Of a DNA stretch of 64,000 nucleotides, positions 17,568 through 28,826 are shown in pieces; position 1 is the stretch's first letter, and the number at the start of each line of letters is the position of its first letter. The notes beneath the pieces are model-generated. The model saw only the letters and a list, made by a program, of their open reading frames with translations, made no database searches and had not been told where the DNA came from. Made by a program: the position numbers and the translations under genes. The DNA lies in contig NZ_CP072308.1 of assembly GCF_017726655.1 (NCBI RefSeq), positions 806,001 to 870,000 of the forward strand, written 5' to 3'. The DNA comes from Agrobacterium tumefaciens (lineage in GTDB: Bacteria; Pseudomonadota; Alphaproteobacteria; Rhizobiales; Rhizobiaceae).

Positions 17568-18890
17568 TCAGGCCAGCACCCTGTTCATTGCCGCCTCGAC
17601 GGTGACGGTTTCCCGCTCGCCGGTCTTGCGATCCTTCACTTCGACTTCACCATTCGCGACCGAACGCGGACCGACGATGATCTGCAGCGGCACGCCAATC
17701 AGATCGGCCGTGGCGAATTTCTGGCCCGCACGGTCGTCCGTATCGTCGTAGAGAACATCCTTGCCGGCGTTGGAGAGCTGGTAATACAGCTTTTCGCAAG
17801 CTGCATCGCAGGCCGCGTCTCCAGCCTTCATGTTGATGATCACGACGTCGAAAGGAGCGACCGAAGCCGGCCAGATGATTCCGTTCTCGTCATGCGATGC
17901 TTCAATGATGGCGGGAACAAGGCGTGTCGGTCCAATGCCGTAGGAACCCATGTGGACAGGGTGTTCTTTTCCGTCCTTGCCCTGCACTTTTGCGCCCATC
18001 GGCTCGGAATATTTCGTGCCAAAATAGAAGATGTGGCCGACCTCAATGCCGCGTGCCGAAAGGCGTTCGCCCTCAGGAATCGCGTCATAGGCGGCTTCGT
18101 CATGCATTTCAGAGGTGGCGGCGTAATCAGCCGTCCATTCGTCAAACACGCCCTGCAATGCTTCGACATCGTCGAAGTCAGTGCTTTCAGCGGGAATCGC
18201 GCGGTCCAGGAAGCTCTTGTGGCAGAAGACCTCGGATTCGCCTGTATCTGCCAGAATGATGAACTCGTGGCTGTGATTGCCGCCGATCGGGCCGGTATCG
18301 GCGCGCATGGGAATGGCGCGCAGGCCAAGCCGTTCGAAAGTGCGCAGGTACGCCACGAACATCTTGTTGTAGGAATGGATCGCGTCTTCCTTCGTAAGGT
18401 CGAAGGAATAAGCGTCCTTCATCAGGAACTCGCGCGAGCGCATGGTGCCGAAGCGCGGACGCACCTCGTCGCGGAACTTCAGCTGAATATGATAGAGGTT
18501 CAGCGGCAGGTTCTTGTAGGACTTCACGTACGAACGGAAGATGTCGGTGATCATCTCCTCGTTGGTGGGGCCATAGAGCATCTGGCGATCCTGGCGGTCC
18601 TTGATGCGCAGCATTTCCTTGCCGTAGTCGTCATAACGGCCGCTTTCCTGCCACAGCTCTGCCGACTGCAGGGTGGGCATCAGGAGCTCGATGGCGCCGG
18701 AGCGGTTCTGCTCCTCGCGGATGATCTTGTTAACCTTATCGAGCACTCGTTTGCCGAGTGGCAGCCAGGAATAGATGCCAGCCGATTGCTGCCGGATCAT
18801 CCCGGCACGCAGCATGAGGCGGTGAGACACAATCTCGGCTTCCTTGGGGTTTTCCTTCAGGATGGGCAGGAAATAACGGCTAAGACGCAT
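17568..18890 (-). CDS. proS: Prolyl-tRNA synthetase, short alphaproteobacterial type
   Basis: Charges tRNA-Pro with proline. The 440-residue enzyme is a class II synthetase with motif 2 around [20 protein letters not shown] and motif 3 around [20 protein letters not shown], followed by an anticodon-binding domain. It lacks the ~180-residue editing insertion of the E. coli enzyme, which is normal for alphaproteobacteria. I start at the ATG preceding MRLSRYF because GGAAG lies 5-6 bases upstream; another ATG 4 codons earlier is possible. Confidence 0.95.
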   Translation of the reverse strand: MRLSRYFLPILKENPKEAEIVSHRLMLRAGMIRQQSAGIYSWLPLGKRVLDKVNKIIREEQNRSGAIELLMPTLQSAELWQESGRYDDYGKEMLRIKDRQDRQMLYGPTNEEMITDIFRSYVKSYKNLPLNLYHIQLKFRDEVRPRFGTMRSREFLMKDAYSFDLTKEDAIHSYNKMFVAYLRTFERLGLRAIPMRADTGPIGGNHSHEFIILADTGESEVFCHKSFLDRAIPAESTDFDDVEALQGVFDEWTADYAATSEMHDEAAYDAIPEGERLSARGIEVGHIFYFGTKYSEPMGAKVQGKDGKEHPVHMGSYGIGPTRLVPAIIEASHDENGIIWPASVAPFDVVIINMKAGDAACDAACEKLYYQLSNAGKDVLYDDTDDRAGQKFATADLIGVPLQIIVGPRSVANGEVEVKDRKTGERETVTVEAAMNRVLA

Positions 18891-19183
18891 GACGGCTTCC
18901 ATTGATGCGGACGACAGCGCGTGAAGCGCGGGAATCGCCCCGAATAGAGGGATATTGGCGCCGGATATAGCCGTTTCCGGCCCGGATGAAAACCCGCCAT
19001 GAAAAGAGCGATAAAGGCGATTTCAAGGTATTTTCGCGATAGCTAATTCTCGTCAAAACGCTTTGGCCGGAATATTATTCTTGCTTGGGTGCGACATAAT
19101 GCACCACAGGGAATTTTTTGCCGACTGTAACAAATATGCAAAAAATAAGATGACAAGCATGGGGCTTTGAGCTAGCTTTAGCT

Positions 19184-19331
19184 TACAAAAGAGGCAGGAA
19201 GTTTAAATTCTTGTCATTTCGCGGTCAGTCTTGGGAGGATTAGATCTTAGGCGCGCTCGTTCGCTGCCCCGGTAACGGTTACAGATCACGCGAAAACTGG
19301 AAAACAAGGCTGAAAGGCCTTGTTTTTTTTT
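19184..19331 (+). ncRNA. Probable trans-encoded small RNA between proS and the DUF1467 gene
   Basis: A strong orphan terminator at 19303-19331 has no coding gene before it on the plus strand. About 148 bases upstream there is a possible promoter (GATGAC, 17-base gap, CTAGCT), giving a start near 19184. From memory, the alpha-r9 small RNA family of Rhizobiales (Smr9C of S. meliloti, about 147 nt) lies beside proS in exactly this context. I cannot run a covariance search, so the family name is a recollection. The 5' end is approximate. Confidence 0.65.
19303..19331 (+). terminator. Rho-independent terminator of the small RNA
   Basis: An 8-bp stem (AACAAGGC / GCCTTGTT) with loop TGAAAG is followed by a run of nine T. 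Confidence 0.9.
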
Positions 19332-19542
19332 GCTTCGAACCCGGTTTCGCTCTTTAGCTCATTCATTTGCGCGAATGCCGACCGTCGATGCACCACTTTG
19401 GATGGTGTGTGCACGATCCATGTGACATCCGTATGACGCTTTGCACGAGAGATCCGCGCCGAGTTGCCTCCTTAACAGGCACTCTCATTCGCTAGCAGCG
19501 AGATGTCACGCGCCACGATGACCCGCGTGGCGGCGGCGCCAT

Positions 19543-19812
19543 TCAATCAAAAACGGGGATAATTCTCGGCAGGTCATCAAGGCTCACGCCGAACCACCAG
19601 CTTCCACCGTACCAGATCCCACAGATCAGCGCCGAAATGAGGGTCGTCCACAAGACGATCCGTCCGCCCCTGAAGCTGGATGGGGCGCTGGCAACCGTGC
19701 CCAGCGCCACGTCGCCGTCATCGTCCTGGGTGCGCAGACCAATCGGAAGCACGATGAAAAGCACCGTCCACCAGACGATGAAATAAACGGCGAAGAGCGA
19801 AAGAAACGGCAT
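19543..19812 (-). CDS. DUF1467 family membrane protein
   Basis: An 89-residue protein of unknown function with two hydrophobic segments (MPFLSLFAVYFIVWWTVLF at the N-terminus and a second at about 50-75). The sequence WWTVLFIVLPIGLRTQ is the conserved DUF1467 core. The start is the ATG preceded by AGGAGG 6 bases upstream; a longer frame to 19887 lacks a ribosome site of that quality. In rhizobia this gene regularly sits between ribonuclease J and proS. Confidence 0.85.
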   Translation of the reverse strand: MPFLSLFAVYFIVWWTVLFIVLPIGLRTQDDDGDVALGTVASAPSSFRGGRIVLWTTLISALICGIWYGGSWWFGVSLDDLPRIIPVFD

Positions 19813-19950
19813 GTGATCCTCCTGCACAATGCGCCCTTGTATCGCATTCATCCGCAAACCGGAATCACTTCTCTGCAAGAAGCGCAAAAAGCCTTGGAAG
19901 GACGACCAGAACCGCGCTTTGAGCAGGTACCGTGAGGTCGCTCACGAAGG

Positions 19951-20090
19951 CGGAGGACCTCTCCTCCGCCATGCCGCACTTGATCCGGCATCCAGCCACG
20001 GCGCGTCTGCGCCGTGAGACGAGTCTTTACGCGATCAAGGACTTGATCGCGCTGGACCCCGGATCTAATGCGGGGTGACGGAGAGCGGAT
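19951..20090. repeat. Palindromic intergenic repeat element
   Basis: About 140 bases built from nested inverted repeats. The outer arms (GCCGCACTTGATCCGGCATC near 19973 and the inverted form of CCCGGATCTAATGCGGGG near 20058) pair imperfectly. Inside are two perfect hairpins: CACGGCGC-GTCT-GCGCCGTG (19997-20016) and GCGATCAAG/CTTGATCGC (20031-20050). It lies between the DUF1467 gene and ribonuclease J. The architecture resembles RIME-type mosaic elements of rhizobia, but I cannot confirm copy number. Confidence 0.7.
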
Positions 20091-20123
20091 AATACTATCG
20101 CCCGAAAGCTCCTGCTTCCCGGC

Positions 20124-21791
20124 TTACACCTTCGTCACAAAAACCGTCACGATCGGCTTCTTGCCCCAACTCTGATTGGCGGCGGCGCGCACGGCGCGGC
20201 GCACGGCTTCGCGCAGCAATTCCAGATCTTTGCGGCGGGCGCGCGGAATGCTTTCGACGGCGCCGAGCACGGCGTCATAAAGCGTGTCCTCCATCGCCTC
20301 ATCCTCGTCATCGAATTCCGGCAGGCCGAAAGGCACGACATCGGGATCGCCGAGGAAATCATAACGGCTGTCCAGCACGACATTCACCGAGACATGGCCC
20401 GCAAAGGAGAGCTTGCGGCGGTTGCTGATGCCCATCTCGTCCATGTCACCGATGAGATTGCCGTCCTTGAAGACGCGGCCGTGTGGCACGTCATCGATCA
20501 CTTCGGCAGGACCGGGTGCGAGGCGCAGAACGTTGCCGTTGCGCACCTTCGGCACCTGGGAAATGCCAGCCTGCTCGGCCAGTTCCTTCTGCGCCACGAG
20601 ATGCGCCGCTTCGCCATGGACGGGCACGACGATCTGCGGCTTTGTCCATTCATACATCCTGAGAAGCTCGTTACGGCGCGGATGGCCGGAGACATGAACG
20701 AGCGCCTCATTGTCGGTGACGATGTGCACGCCCTGTTCGATGAGGCCGTTCTTGATATCGATGATCGCCTTTTCATTGCCGGGGATGGCGCGTGACGAAA
20801 ATACGACCGTATCGCCGGACGCGAGCGCCACATTGCGCATCTCATCCCGGGAAAGCTTGGCGAGCGCTGCACGCGGTTCGCCCTGCGAACCGGTCAGGAT
20901 CAGCACCACACGATCACGGGGAATATAACCGAATTCATCTTCGGCGAGGAACGGCTTGATGCCTTCCATGATGCCGAGATCCTGCGACACGTTGACGACG
21001 CGCTTCAGCGATGAGCCAAGCAGCAGCACTTCACGACCGGCAGCCTCAGCCGCCTGCGCGATCGAGCGGATGCGCCCGACATTGGAGGAGAAGGTGGTAA
21101 CGGCCACGCGTCCCTCGGCATTTTCGATGATCTGGCGCAGGCCTTCCGAAACCTCATGCTCGGAAGGCGACACGCCGTCGCGCACGGAGTTGGTGCTGTC
21201 GCACATAAGTGCCAGAACGCCCTCTTCACCGATGGCGCGGAACCGGGCTTCATCCGTCAACGGCCCAAGTGACGGCGCTTCGTCGATCTTCCAGTCACCG
21301 GTGTGGATGACATTGCCGAGCGGCGTGCGGATTACCAGCGACATCGGCTCGGGAATGGAGTGGTTGACGCCAACGGCTTCGATTTCAAAGGGGCCGACAT
21401 TAATGCGGTCGCCCGCCTTGAACGGCGTGATCGGAATTTCCGCGCGGGTGCCTTCATAAGCGCGCTTCGCCTCCAGCATGCCGGCGGTGAAGGCCGAGGC
21501 ATAGACCGGCACATTAAGGCCGGGCCAGAGATCGTTCAGCGCACCATAGTGGTCCTCGTGGGCGTGGGTGATGATGATGCCCTTGAGGTTTTTCTTCTGC
21601 GCCTCGATATAGCTGATATCGGGCAGGACCAGATCGACGCCCGGCAAATCCAAGCCGGCAAAGGTCACGCCGCAATCCACCATGATCCATTCCCGCCTGC
21701 TTGCCGGCCCGTAGCCGTAAAGCGCCAGATTCATGCCAATTTCACCAACGCCGCCAAGCGGCACAAAAACCAGTTCGTCCTGTTGAGCCAT
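20124..21791 (-). CDS. rnj: Ribonuclease J
   Basis: A 555-residue metallo-beta-lactamase/beta-CASP ribonuclease, with 5'-3' exonuclease and endonuclease activity in mRNA decay and rRNA maturation. The zinc motif HAHEDH is at about residues 70-75 and the N-terminus reads ELVFVPLGGVGEIGMN, typical of RNase J. The beta-CASP region includes GNEKAIIDIKN and HVSGHPRRNELLRMYEW. The frame is open 44 codons upstream, but MAQQDELVF is the usual family start. It follows birA with about 200 bases between. Confidence 0.93.
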   Translation of the reverse strand: MAQQDELVFVPLGGVGEIGMNLALYGYGPASRREWIMVDCGVTFAGLDLPGVDLVLPDISYIEAQKKNLKGIIITHAHEDHYGALNDLWPGLNVPVYASAFTAGMLEAKRAYEGTRAEIPITPFKAGDRINVGPFEIEAVGVNHSIPEPMSLVIRTPLGNVIHTGDWKIDEAPSLGPLTDEARFRAIGEEGVLALMCDSTNSVRDGVSPSEHEVSEGLRQIIENAEGRVAVTTFSSNVGRIRSIAQAAEAAGREVLLLGSSLKRVVNVSQDLGIMEGIKPFLAEDEFGYIPRDRVVLILTGSQGEPRAALAKLSRDEMRNVALASGDTVVFSSRAIPGNEKAIIDIKNGLIEQGVHIVTDNEALVHVSGHPRRNELLRMYEWTKPQIVVPVHGEAAHLVAQKELAEQAGISQVPKVRNGNVLRLAPGPAEVIDDVPHGRVFKDGNLIGDMDEMGISNRRKLSFAGHVSVNVVLDSRYDFLGDPDVVPFGLPEFDDEDEAMEDTLYDAVLGAVESIPRARRKDLELLREAVRRAVRAAANQSWGKKPIVTVFVTKV

Positions 21792-21995
21792 TGTTTTTCT
21801 TATCCATTCACAAAACGCGCGCAGGACGGCGTCATGCCGCGCCCTGCCGCTGCTATCCCGCATCGGACCTGTTGAACCATCTGATCGACCGGGCCGATGC
21901 GGATCCGGTTTGTCGCCCTGCATTTCATGAGCCGCAGGAAAGCTCCAACCTCTGGGATAGGGTTCGGCGCGGATTTTTTGCCCGCACCGTTCGCC

Positions 21996-22736
21996 TCATC
22001 CGAAAAACACGTCGCCGGCGGCGATGGAGCGTCTTGCGCCCTCGTCCTCATCCAGCAGCAGATAACCATTATCATCAATTCCGACAAAACGCCCGCCAAT
22101 CGAACGATCCGGGAAGTTGACAGTGATATGCTCGCCGATGCCGCAGGCCGCCGCCCGCCAGCTGGCGATGATGCCAGATACGCCCCTGCCCTCGTCCCAT
22201 TCGCGCAGAACCTCGGCCGTCTCACGGAAGAGATGGGCAAACAGTTCCTCGGGCGAGCAGGATGCACCATGTTCCGATAGCATCGTGACGGGATAAAGCG
22301 GATTGTCGGGCTTATGGGCGATATTGATACCAATGCCGATAACGATGGCGCGGCGGCCGTCTGGCAAAAGCTCCGCCTCCATCAGGATGCCGCAGGTCTT
22401 GCGGCGGCGGATGAGCACATCGTTTGGCCATTTGATTTCAAGCGCGTCGCCGCCCGGCGGCAGCACCGCGCGAATGGCGCGATAAACCGCCAGCGCAAAA
22501 GCGAGCGGCAGAGAGCCGATGCGCTCCATCGGCGCGGGATCGATCAGAAGAAGAGAAGCGTAGAGATTGCCGGGCTCTGAGACCCAGGGCCGGCCTCGGC
22601 GGCCCCGGCCGCCGGTCTGGCGGACGGCGGTAACCCACAGGTTGCCGCCATCCCCCGCCCGTGCCCGGGCGAAACATTCCAGATTGGTCGATGGCGTTTC
22701 CGCCATCGCCTCGTGCCTGATATCATCGATGGACAT
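21996..22736 (-). CDS. birA: Biotin--[acetyl-CoA-carboxylase] ligase
   Basis: Attaches biotin to the carrier domain of acetyl-CoA carboxylase and other carboxylases. The 246-residue protein has the biotinyl-AMP-binding loop GGRGRRGRPW, the KWPNDV motif and a C-terminal SH3-like domain. The N-terminal DNA-binding domain of E. coli BirA is absent, so it should not be a repressor. The start is uncertain: a TTG overlapping the nuoN stop would add 10 residues. It is the first gene after nuoN in the same direction, an arrangement common in rhizobia. Confidence 0.92.
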   Translation of the reverse strand: MSIDDIRHEAMAETPSTNLECFARARAGDGGNLWVTAVRQTGGRGRRGRPWVSEPGNLYASLLLIDPAPMERIGSLPLAFALAVYRAIRAVLPPGGDALEIKWPNDVLIRRRKTCGILMEAELLPDGRRAIVIGIGINIAHKPDNPLYPVTMLSEHGASCSPEELFAHLFRETAEVLREWDEGRGVSGIIASWRAAACGIGEHITVNFPDRSIGGRFVGIDDNGYLLLDEDEGARRSIAAGDVFFG

Positions 22737-22762
22737 CCGGCCCGTATTCGTTCGTGTACTGC

Positions 22763-24205
22763 TCAAAAGAAGGTCTTCGCCGCAGCCGTGACCGCGTTGC
22801 CAAGCGCACCGCCGAAGACGATGAAGGCGACGGTAAAGAGAGCCGAAAGCGCGTAAACCACCTTCAATTCGCCCGACGGACGCTCGAAGTCGTCCTTGGC
22901 TTCATCGAACCACATGACCTTGACGACGCGGATGTAATAATAGGCGCCGACAACCGAGCCGATCACACCGATGATGGCGAGCGGGTATAGCTTCGCTTCG
23001 ATGGCGGCGAGGAACACGTAGTACTTGCCGAAGAAGCCGGCGAGCGGCGGAATGCCAGCAAGCGAGAACATCAGGATCGTCAGCACAACCGCCATGAAGG
23101 GATTGGACGACGAAAGACCGGCGAGATCTTCGACATTCTCGACATTGCCGATTTCCTTGCGGCGCATGGCGAGGATGCAGGCGAAGGTGCCAAGAGTCAT
23201 GACCATGTAGACGGCCATGTACAGGATAACGCCAGCAACACCCGCTTCGGTGCCCGCGGCAAGGCCGACCAGCGCATAACCCATATGACCGATGGAGGAA
23301 TAGGCCATCAGGCGCTTGATGTTCTTCTGGCCGATTGCGGCGAAAGAACCAAGCAGCATGGACGCGATGGAGATGAAGACGACGATCTGCTGCCAGTCGG
23401 CGAAGACGGGCTGGAAGGCCTCGATGACGATGCGAACGAGGATCGCCATGGCGCCGATCTTCGGCGCGGCCGAGAGGAAGGCCGTGACCGGGGTCGGAGC
23501 GCCTTCATAAACGTCCGGCGTCCACATGTGGAACGGAACGGCGGAAATCTTGAATGCGAGACCGGCCAGCACGAAAACCAGACCGAAAACGAGGCCGAGC
23601 GAACGGGTTTCCGAGGCCAGTACCTGGGCGATTTCGGTAAAGCCGGTATTGCCGGTGAAACCGTAGACCAACGACATGCCGTAAAGCAGCATGCCCGAGG
23701 ACAGTGCGCCGAGAACGAAATACTTCAGGCCCGCTTCCGTGGAGCGCAGGCTTTCGCGGTTGATGGCGCAGACGACGTAGAGTGCCAACGACTGCAGTTC
23801 CAGCGCCATGTAGAGCGAGATCAGGTTATTGGCCGAGATCATCAGCAGGATGCCGAGCGTCGCGAGAACCAGCAGCACCGGATATTCGAAACGGCCGATC
23901 GGCTCGAAGCGCCCTTGGCCGACGGCAAGGATCATGGCGGTGATGGAGCCGATCAGCGCCAGCACCTTCATGAAGTTCCCGAAGGCATCGGCGATGTAGA
24001 CACCGCCGAAAGCAACGCCCGATGCGGGGGCAAAGATGATCCAGAGACCGACGACGAGCAGGAGGGCAACGGCAAGGCCGGTGACCGTCGTTGTCGACTT
24101 GTCGCCCGAGAAGACGCCAATCATGAGCAGCGCCAGCGCGCCGACCGCAAGGATCAGCTCGGGCGTCGCAATGTGCAGACTGGCAAAAAGGATTTCAGCG
24201 GTCAT
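22763..24205 (-). CDS. nuoN: NADH-quinone oxidoreductase subunit N
   Basis: An antiporter-like proton-pumping subunit of complex I. The 480-residue protein has about 14 hydrophobic segments, with the conserved [14 protein letters not shown] motif ([20 protein letters not shown]) in the middle. A TTG two codons earlier is possible, but the ATG has AGGACC upstream. It follows nuoM by 18 bases and is the last nuo gene; birA is next. Confidence 0.96.
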   Translation of the reverse strand: MTAEILFASLHIATPELILAVGALALLMIGVFSGDKSTTTVTGLAVALLLVVGLWIIFAPASGVAFGGVYIADAFGNFMKVLALIGSITAMILAVGQGRFEPIGRFEYPVLLVLATLGILLMISANNLISLYMALELQSLALYVVCAINRESLRSTEAGLKYFVLGALSSGMLLYGMSLVYGFTGNTGFTEIAQVLASETRSLGLVFGLVFVLAGLAFKISAVPFHMWTPDVYEGAPTPVTAFLSAAPKIGAMAILVRIVIEAFQPVFADWQQIVVFISIASMLLGSFAAIGQKNIKRLMAYSSIGHMGYALVGLAAGTEAGVAGVILYMAVYMVMTLGTFACILAMRRKEIGNVENVEDLAGLSSSNPFMAVVLTILMFSLAGIPPLAGFFGKYYVFLAAIEAKLYPLAIIGVIGSVVGAYYYIRVVKVMWFDEAKDDFERPSGELKVVYALSALFTVAFIVFGGALGNAVTAAAKTFF

Positions 24206-24223
24206 GTCCAACGGGTCCTGTCG

Positions 24224-25735
24224 TCAATTCATAGAGAGCGCAACATTTTGCGCCGCCTGCAGTGCAGCCGAATAGTTGTTTACCAGAAGATCGACCGAGG
24301 CGGCTGTCGCATCGAACACCGGTGCCGGATAGACACCGAAGAAGATCGTCAGCACGACCAGCGGATAAAGGATGACCTTTTCGCGGGTCGACAGATCGAG
24401 CAGGCTCTTCAGGCTTTCCTTCTCCAGCGCGCCGAAGATCACGCGGCGGTAAAGCCACAGCGCATAGGCGGCCGAGAGGATGACGCCGGTGGCAGCAAAG
24501 AGTGCGACCAGCGTGTTGGCGCGGAACACACCGATGAGCGTGAGGAATTCACCGATGAAGCCGGAGGTGCCGGGCAGACCGACATTGGCCATGGTGAAGA
24601 TCATGAAGGCCACGGCATATTTCGGCATGTTGTTGACGAGGCCGCCATAGGCCGCGATTTCGCGGGTATGGAGACGGTCGTAAACGACGCCGACGCAGAG
24701 GAAGAGCGCGCCCGACACGATACCGTGCGACAGCATCTGGAAGATTGCACCCTGCACGCCCTGAACGTTGGCAGCGAAGATGCCCATGGTGACGTAACCC
24801 ATGTGAGCAACGGAGGAATAGGCGATCAGCTTCTTGATGTCGTCCTGCATCATCGCCACCAGCGAGGTGTAGATGATGGCGAGAACCGACAGCGTGAAGA
24901 CGAAGGGTGCGAAATAATCCGACGCTAAGGGGAACATCGACAGCGAGAAGCGGATGAAACCGTAACCGCCGAGCTTCAGCATGACGCCAGCCAGAATGAC
25001 GGAACCTGCGGTCGGCGCCTGAACGTGGGCATCGGGCAGCCAAGTGTGCACCGGCCACATCGGCATCTTGACCGAGAAGGCGGCAAAACAGGCAAGCCAC
25101 AGCCAGGTCTGCATGCCAGCGGGGAAGCCGTATTTCAGCAGTTCCGTCATATCGGTCGTGCCGGCCTGCCAGTACATGGCCATGATGGCGAGCATGGTCA
25201 GAACCGAGCCGAGCAGCGTGTAGAGGAAGAACTTGTAGGACGCGTAAACGCGATCCTTGCCGCCCCAGACACCGATGATGATGAACATCGGAATCAGCGT
25301 CGCTTCGAAGAAGACGTAGAAGAGAACCGTATCCAGCGCCACAAAGACGCCGATCATGACGACTTCCAGCAGCAGGAAGGCGATCATGTATTCCTTGATG
25401 CGCTTTTCGATCGAATCCCAGCTTGCCAGCACGCAGAACGGCATGAGGAAAGTGGTGAGGATAACGAACAGCATGGAGATGCCGTCGACGCCAAGATGAT
25501 AGGCGGCGATGTTACCGAACCACTGATGCTTCTCGACCATCTGGAAGCCGGGGTTCGAATTGTCGAAACCGATCCAGATGAACAGCGACACGATGAAGGT
25601 GAAGACCGTCGTCAGCAGCGAGACGTTGAGAATATTGCGGCGACCATAGGGGCCGTTCTCATTCGTCAGAAGCAGGAGCACCACGCCGACGAGCGGCAGA
25701 AAGGTGACCGTTGAAAGAATGGGCCAATCGGTCAT
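24224..25735 (-). CDS. nuoM: NADH-quinone oxidoreductase subunit M
   Basis: The 503-residue antiporter-like membrane subunit of complex I. It includes the essential helix-5 Glu region in [20 protein letters not shown], the [20 protein letters not shown] motif and the loop [20 protein letters not shown]. The ATG shares one base with the nuoL stop (TGATG), which indicates coupled translation. Confidence 0.97.
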   Translation of the reverse strand: MTDWPILSTVTFLPLVGVVLLLLTNENGPYGRRNILNVSLLTTVFTFIVSLFIWIGFDNSNPGFQMVEKHQWFGNIAAYHLGVDGISMLFVILTTFLMPFCVLASWDSIEKRIKEYMIAFLLLEVVMIGVFVALDTVLFYVFFEATLIPMFIIIGVWGGKDRVYASYKFFLYTLLGSVLTMLAIMAMYWQAGTTDMTELLKYGFPAGMQTWLWLACFAAFSVKMPMWPVHTWLPDAHVQAPTAGSVILAGVMLKLGGYGFIRFSLSMFPLASDYFAPFVFTLSVLAIIYTSLVAMMQDDIKKLIAYSSVAHMGYVTMGIFAANVQGVQGAIFQMLSHGIVSGALFLCVGVVYDRLHTREIAAYGGLVNNMPKYAVAFMIFTMANVGLPGTSGFIGEFLTLIGVFRANTLVALFAATGVILSAAYALWLYRRVIFGALEKESLKSLLDLSTREKVILYPLVVLTIFFGVYPAPVFDATAASVDLLVNNYSAALQAAQNVALSMN

Positions 25736-27732
25736 CAGAGGGCACTCCCGAGCATCATCCAGGTGACAAGCGCCGCGATGCCGATCAGCATCGCAAAGGC
25801 ATAGTGATAGAGGTAACCGGATTGCAGGCGGACCATGCGGTTGGTCACGTCAACCACACGCGCTGCAATGCCGTTCGGTCCATAGTGGTCGATGACGGCG
25901 ACGTCGCCCTTCTTCCACAGGAAGCGGCCGAGCGCCTTTGCGGAACGAACGAAGAGGAAGTCGTAGAGTTCGTCGAAATACCACTTGTTGAGAAGGAACT
26001 GGTAGAGACCACGATGGGTCTCGGCCAAACGCTTCGGCGTCTCCGGCGACTTGATGTACATGTACCATGCGGTCACGAAACCAAGCGCCATGGCGACGAA
26101 CGGGCTCCACTTCACCCACAGCGGAACGTGGTGGAACTCTTCGAGGATCTCGTTTTCCGGGAGCGTGAAGAGCGCGCCCTTCCAGAACTCGGCATATTCG
26201 TGGCCGAAGAAATAACCTTCGAATGCGACACCGGCGAAGATCGCACCAACGGTGAGGATGAAGAGCGGGATCAGCATGACCATCGGCGATTCATGCACAT
26301 GGTGCATGACGTCGGCGGAAGCGCGCGGCTTGCCGAAGAAGGTCATGAAGGCCAGACGCCAGGAGTAGAAGCTGGTGAACAGCGCGGCGATAACCAGCAG
26401 CGTGAAGGCTAAACCGGACAGAACCGAATGCGAGGCATAAGCGGATTCGATGATGACGTCCTTGGAGAAGAAGCCGGCAAAACCGATCATCGTGCCCGGA
26501 ATACCGACGCCGGTCAGTGCCAGCGTGCCGACAGTCATGGTCCAGAAGGTGATGGGGATATGCTTGCGCAGACCGCCCATGTAACGCATGTCCTGCTCGC
26601 CATCGACGGCATGGATGACCGAGCCGGCGCACAAGAACAGGAGAGCCTTGAAGAAGGCGTGCGTGAAGAGGTGGAACACAGCGGCACCATAAGCACCGAC
26701 GCCAAGCGCCACGAACATGTAACCGAGCTGCGAGCAGGTCGAATAGGCGATAACGCGCTTGATGTCGTTCTGTACGAGGCCGACGGTTGCCGCGAAGAAA
26801 GCGGTGATCGCGCCGATCAGCGTTACGACGGTGAGCGCATCATGCGACAGTTCGAACAGCGGCGACATGCGGGCAACGAGGAAGACGCCGGCGGTGACCA
26901 TGGTTGCGGCGTGAATGAGGGCAGACACGGGTGTCGGGCCTTCCATCGCGTCCGGCAGCCAGGTGTGCAGCAGGAACTGCGCCGACTTACCCATGGCGCC
27001 CATGAAGAGCAGCAGGCAGACGCCTGTCATCGCATTGGCCTTATCCAGATGCATGCCGAACAGGTTGATGACGGTTTCCGTCGAGGCAGCGCCTTCGGCC
27101 GGCAGATAGGTTGCCGCAGCCGCGAAGATCGTTTCGAAATTGATCGAGCCGAACAGCACGAACACGCCGCCAATGCCGAGAATGAAACCGAAGTCACCGA
27201 CGCGGTTGACGATGAAGGCCTTCATGGCGGCAGCCGATGCGGACGGCTTCTTGAACCAGAAGCCGATCAGCAGATAGGACGCCAGACCCACGCCTTCCCA
27301 GCCGAAGAACATCTGCAACAGGTTGTCCGAGGTCACCAGCATCAGCATGGCGAAGGTGAAGAGCGACAGATAGGCAAAGAAGCGCGGACGATGCGGATCG
27401 TGGTGCATGTATCCGATCGAATAGAGGTGCACGAGCGTCGAGACGGTGTTGACGACGACGAACATGACGGCCGTCAGCGTATCGATGCGGAACGCCCATT
27501 CGACATCGATGCCGCCGGACTGGATCCAGCGCAGCACGGTGACCTTGATCACCTCGCCCGGCTCGCCATGGGCAAGCGCGACGTTGAAGAACACGATCCA
27601 CGACAGAATGGCGACCACGATCATCAGACCGGTGGTGACGTATTCCGAAGCCTTGGCGCCGATGGACCGGCCGAACAAGCCGGCGATCAGGAAGCCGATC
27701 AGTGGAAGAAAGACGATAGCCTTGTAGATCAT
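25735..27732 (-). CDS. nuoL: NADH-quinone oxidoreductase subunit L
   Basis: The distal and largest antiporter-like subunit of complex I, 665 residues, with about 16 hydrophobic segments. Conserved stretches include [38 protein letters not shown] and [20 protein letters not shown]. The C-terminal part has the long amphipathic region and last helix that clamp the other pumping subunits. It follows nuoK by 7 bases. Confidence 0.97.
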   Translation of the reverse strand: MIYKAIVFLPLIGFLIAGLFGRSIGAKASEYVTTGLMIVVAILSWIVFFNVALAHGEPGEVIKVTVLRWIQSGGIDVEWAFRIDTLTAVMFVVVNTVSTLVHLYSIGYMHHDPHRPRFFAYLSLFTFAMLMLVTSDNLLQMFFGWEGVGLASYLLIGFWFKKPSASAAAMKAFIVNRVGDFGFILGIGGVFVLFGSINFETIFAAAATYLPAEGAASTETVINLFGMHLDKANAMTGVCLLLFMGAMGKSAQFLLHTWLPDAMEGPTPVSALIHAATMVTAGVFLVARMSPLFELSHDALTVVTLIGAITAFFAATVGLVQNDIKRVIAYSTCSQLGYMFVALGVGAYGAAVFHLFTHAFFKALLFLCAGSVIHAVDGEQDMRYMGGLRKHIPITFWTMTVGTLALTGVGIPGTMIGFAGFFSKDVIIESAYASHSVLSGLAFTLLVIAALFTSFYSWRLAFMTFFGKPRASADVMHHVHESPMVMLIPLFILTVGAIFAGVAFEGYFFGHEYAEFWKGALFTLPENEILEEFHHVPLWVKWSPFVAMALGFVTAWYMYIKSPETPKRLAETHRGLYQFLLNKWYFDELYDFLFVRSAKALGRFLWKKGDVAVIDHYGPNGIAARVVDVTNRMVRLQSGYLYHYAFAMLIGIAALVTWMMLGSAL

Positions 27733-27739
27733 AGCCTTA

Positions 27740-28048
27740 TCAGCCCTTCATCATATTGACGTCTTCGACGGCGATCGATCCGCGGTTGCGGTAGAAGACA
27801 ACGAGTATTGCAAGACCAATGGCCGCTTCGGCAGCAGCAACGGTCAGGATGAACAATGCGAAGACCTGGCCGACGATATCGTTCAGGAACGACGAAAACG
27901 CCACCATGTTAAGGTTGACCGCAAGCAGGATAAGCTCGATCGACATGAGGATGACGATGACATTCTTCCGGTTGAGGAAGATGCCGAAGACGCCGATCGT
28001 GAAGAGGATGGCGCTGACCGTCAGGTAGTGGGAAAGACCGATTTCCAT
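27740..28048 (-). CDS. nuoK: NADH-quinone oxidoreductase subunit K
   Basis: A 102-residue membrane subunit of complex I with three transmembrane helices. The second helix carries the conserved Glu in [20 protein letters not shown] and the third the Glu in [17 protein letters not shown], both part of the proton path. Length is normal. It is separated by 27 bases from nuoJ. Confidence 0.97.
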   Translation of the reverse strand: MEIGLSHYLTVSAILFTIGVFGIFLNRKNVIVILMSIELILLAVNLNMVAFSSFLNDIVGQVFALFILTVAAAEAAIGLAILVVFYRNRGSIAVEDVNMMKG

Positions 28049-28075
28049 ATTCTTTTTCCTTGGATCCGTTCGCCT

Positions 28076-28690
28076 TCAGATGCCTTGGCCCGGCTTGACC
28101 TTGACCGTGGTAACGGCGGTCTTCGGGTCGCGACCAACCTGCGTGGAGATGTCCTGTCGCTTGATGTCGGTGCGATGACGCAGCGTCAGCACGATGGAGC
28201 CGATCATGGCCACCAGCAGCACGAGACCGGCGAGCTGGAAGAAGTAGACGTAATTGGTATAGAGCACGTCACCGAGTGCCGCCGTATTGGTGCGTTCGGC
28301 CACAGGCGGGATGGGCATGGTGATGGACTTTGCCGCGATCGGGTTCAGCATGCTGCCACCCACCACAACGATCAGTTCCGCCGCCAGGATGACGCCGATC
28401 AGCGCGCCAACAGGAGCATATTGCAGCACACCGGAGCGCAGCTCGGCGAAATCCACGTCCAGCATCATGACAACGAAGAGGAACAGCACCGCCACCGCGC
28501 CGACATAAACCACCAGCAGGATCATGGCGAGGAACTCAGCCCCCGTCAGCAGGAACAGCGCGGCTGCGTTGAAAAAGGTCAAAATCAGGAAGAGCACCGA
28601 ATGAACGGGGTTCTTCGAGGCGATGACCATGAACGCAGACGCCACGGCGACGAAAGCGAATATATAAAAGAATACAGCGTGCAGACCCAT
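28076..28690 (-). CDS. nuoJ: NADH-quinone oxidoreductase subunit J
   Basis: A 204-residue membrane subunit of complex I with five hydrophobic segments. The conserved helix-3 stretch reads LAMILLVVYVGAVAVLFLFV. The C-terminal end is hydrophilic and basic (TDIKRQDISTQVGRDPK). A 136-base gap upstream to nuoI is the longest within the operon and shows no clear terminator. Confidence 0.97.
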   Translation of the reverse strand: MGLHAVFFYIFAFVAVASAFMVIASKNPVHSVLFLILTFFNAAALFLLTGAEFLAMILLVVYVGAVAVLFLFVVMMLDVDFAELRSGVLQYAPVGALIGVILAAELIVVVGGSMLNPIAAKSITMPIPPVAERTNTAALGDVLYTNYVYFFQLAGLVLLVAMIGSIVLTLRHRTDIKRQDISTQVGRDPKTAVTTVKVKPGQGI

Positions 28691-28826
28691 CTTGGTGCCT
28701 TCTTGTCCTCATCGGGAGAAGAGGGCTTAACGCCCCCTCGCCCGTTTCGTCCCCGCCGGCGAAAACCGCGCAGGCATTTTACTTTTCATCGCTCTCCGGG
28801 ATTGCCCCCGGAAAGACGGTTGCACC

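Noticed and set aside
17562..18905. Plus-strand frame of 447 codons opposite proS
   Set aside because: Exact antisense of a clear class II synthetase; same codon-bias shadow effect.
23285..24928. Plus-strand frame of 547 codons opposite nuoN and nuoM
   Set aside because: Asp/Glu/Arg/Gln-rich shadow of membrane proteins; no ribosome site or domain.
26428..27759. Plus-strand frame of 443 codons opposite nuoL
   Set aside because: Antisense shadow of a hydrophobic protein.
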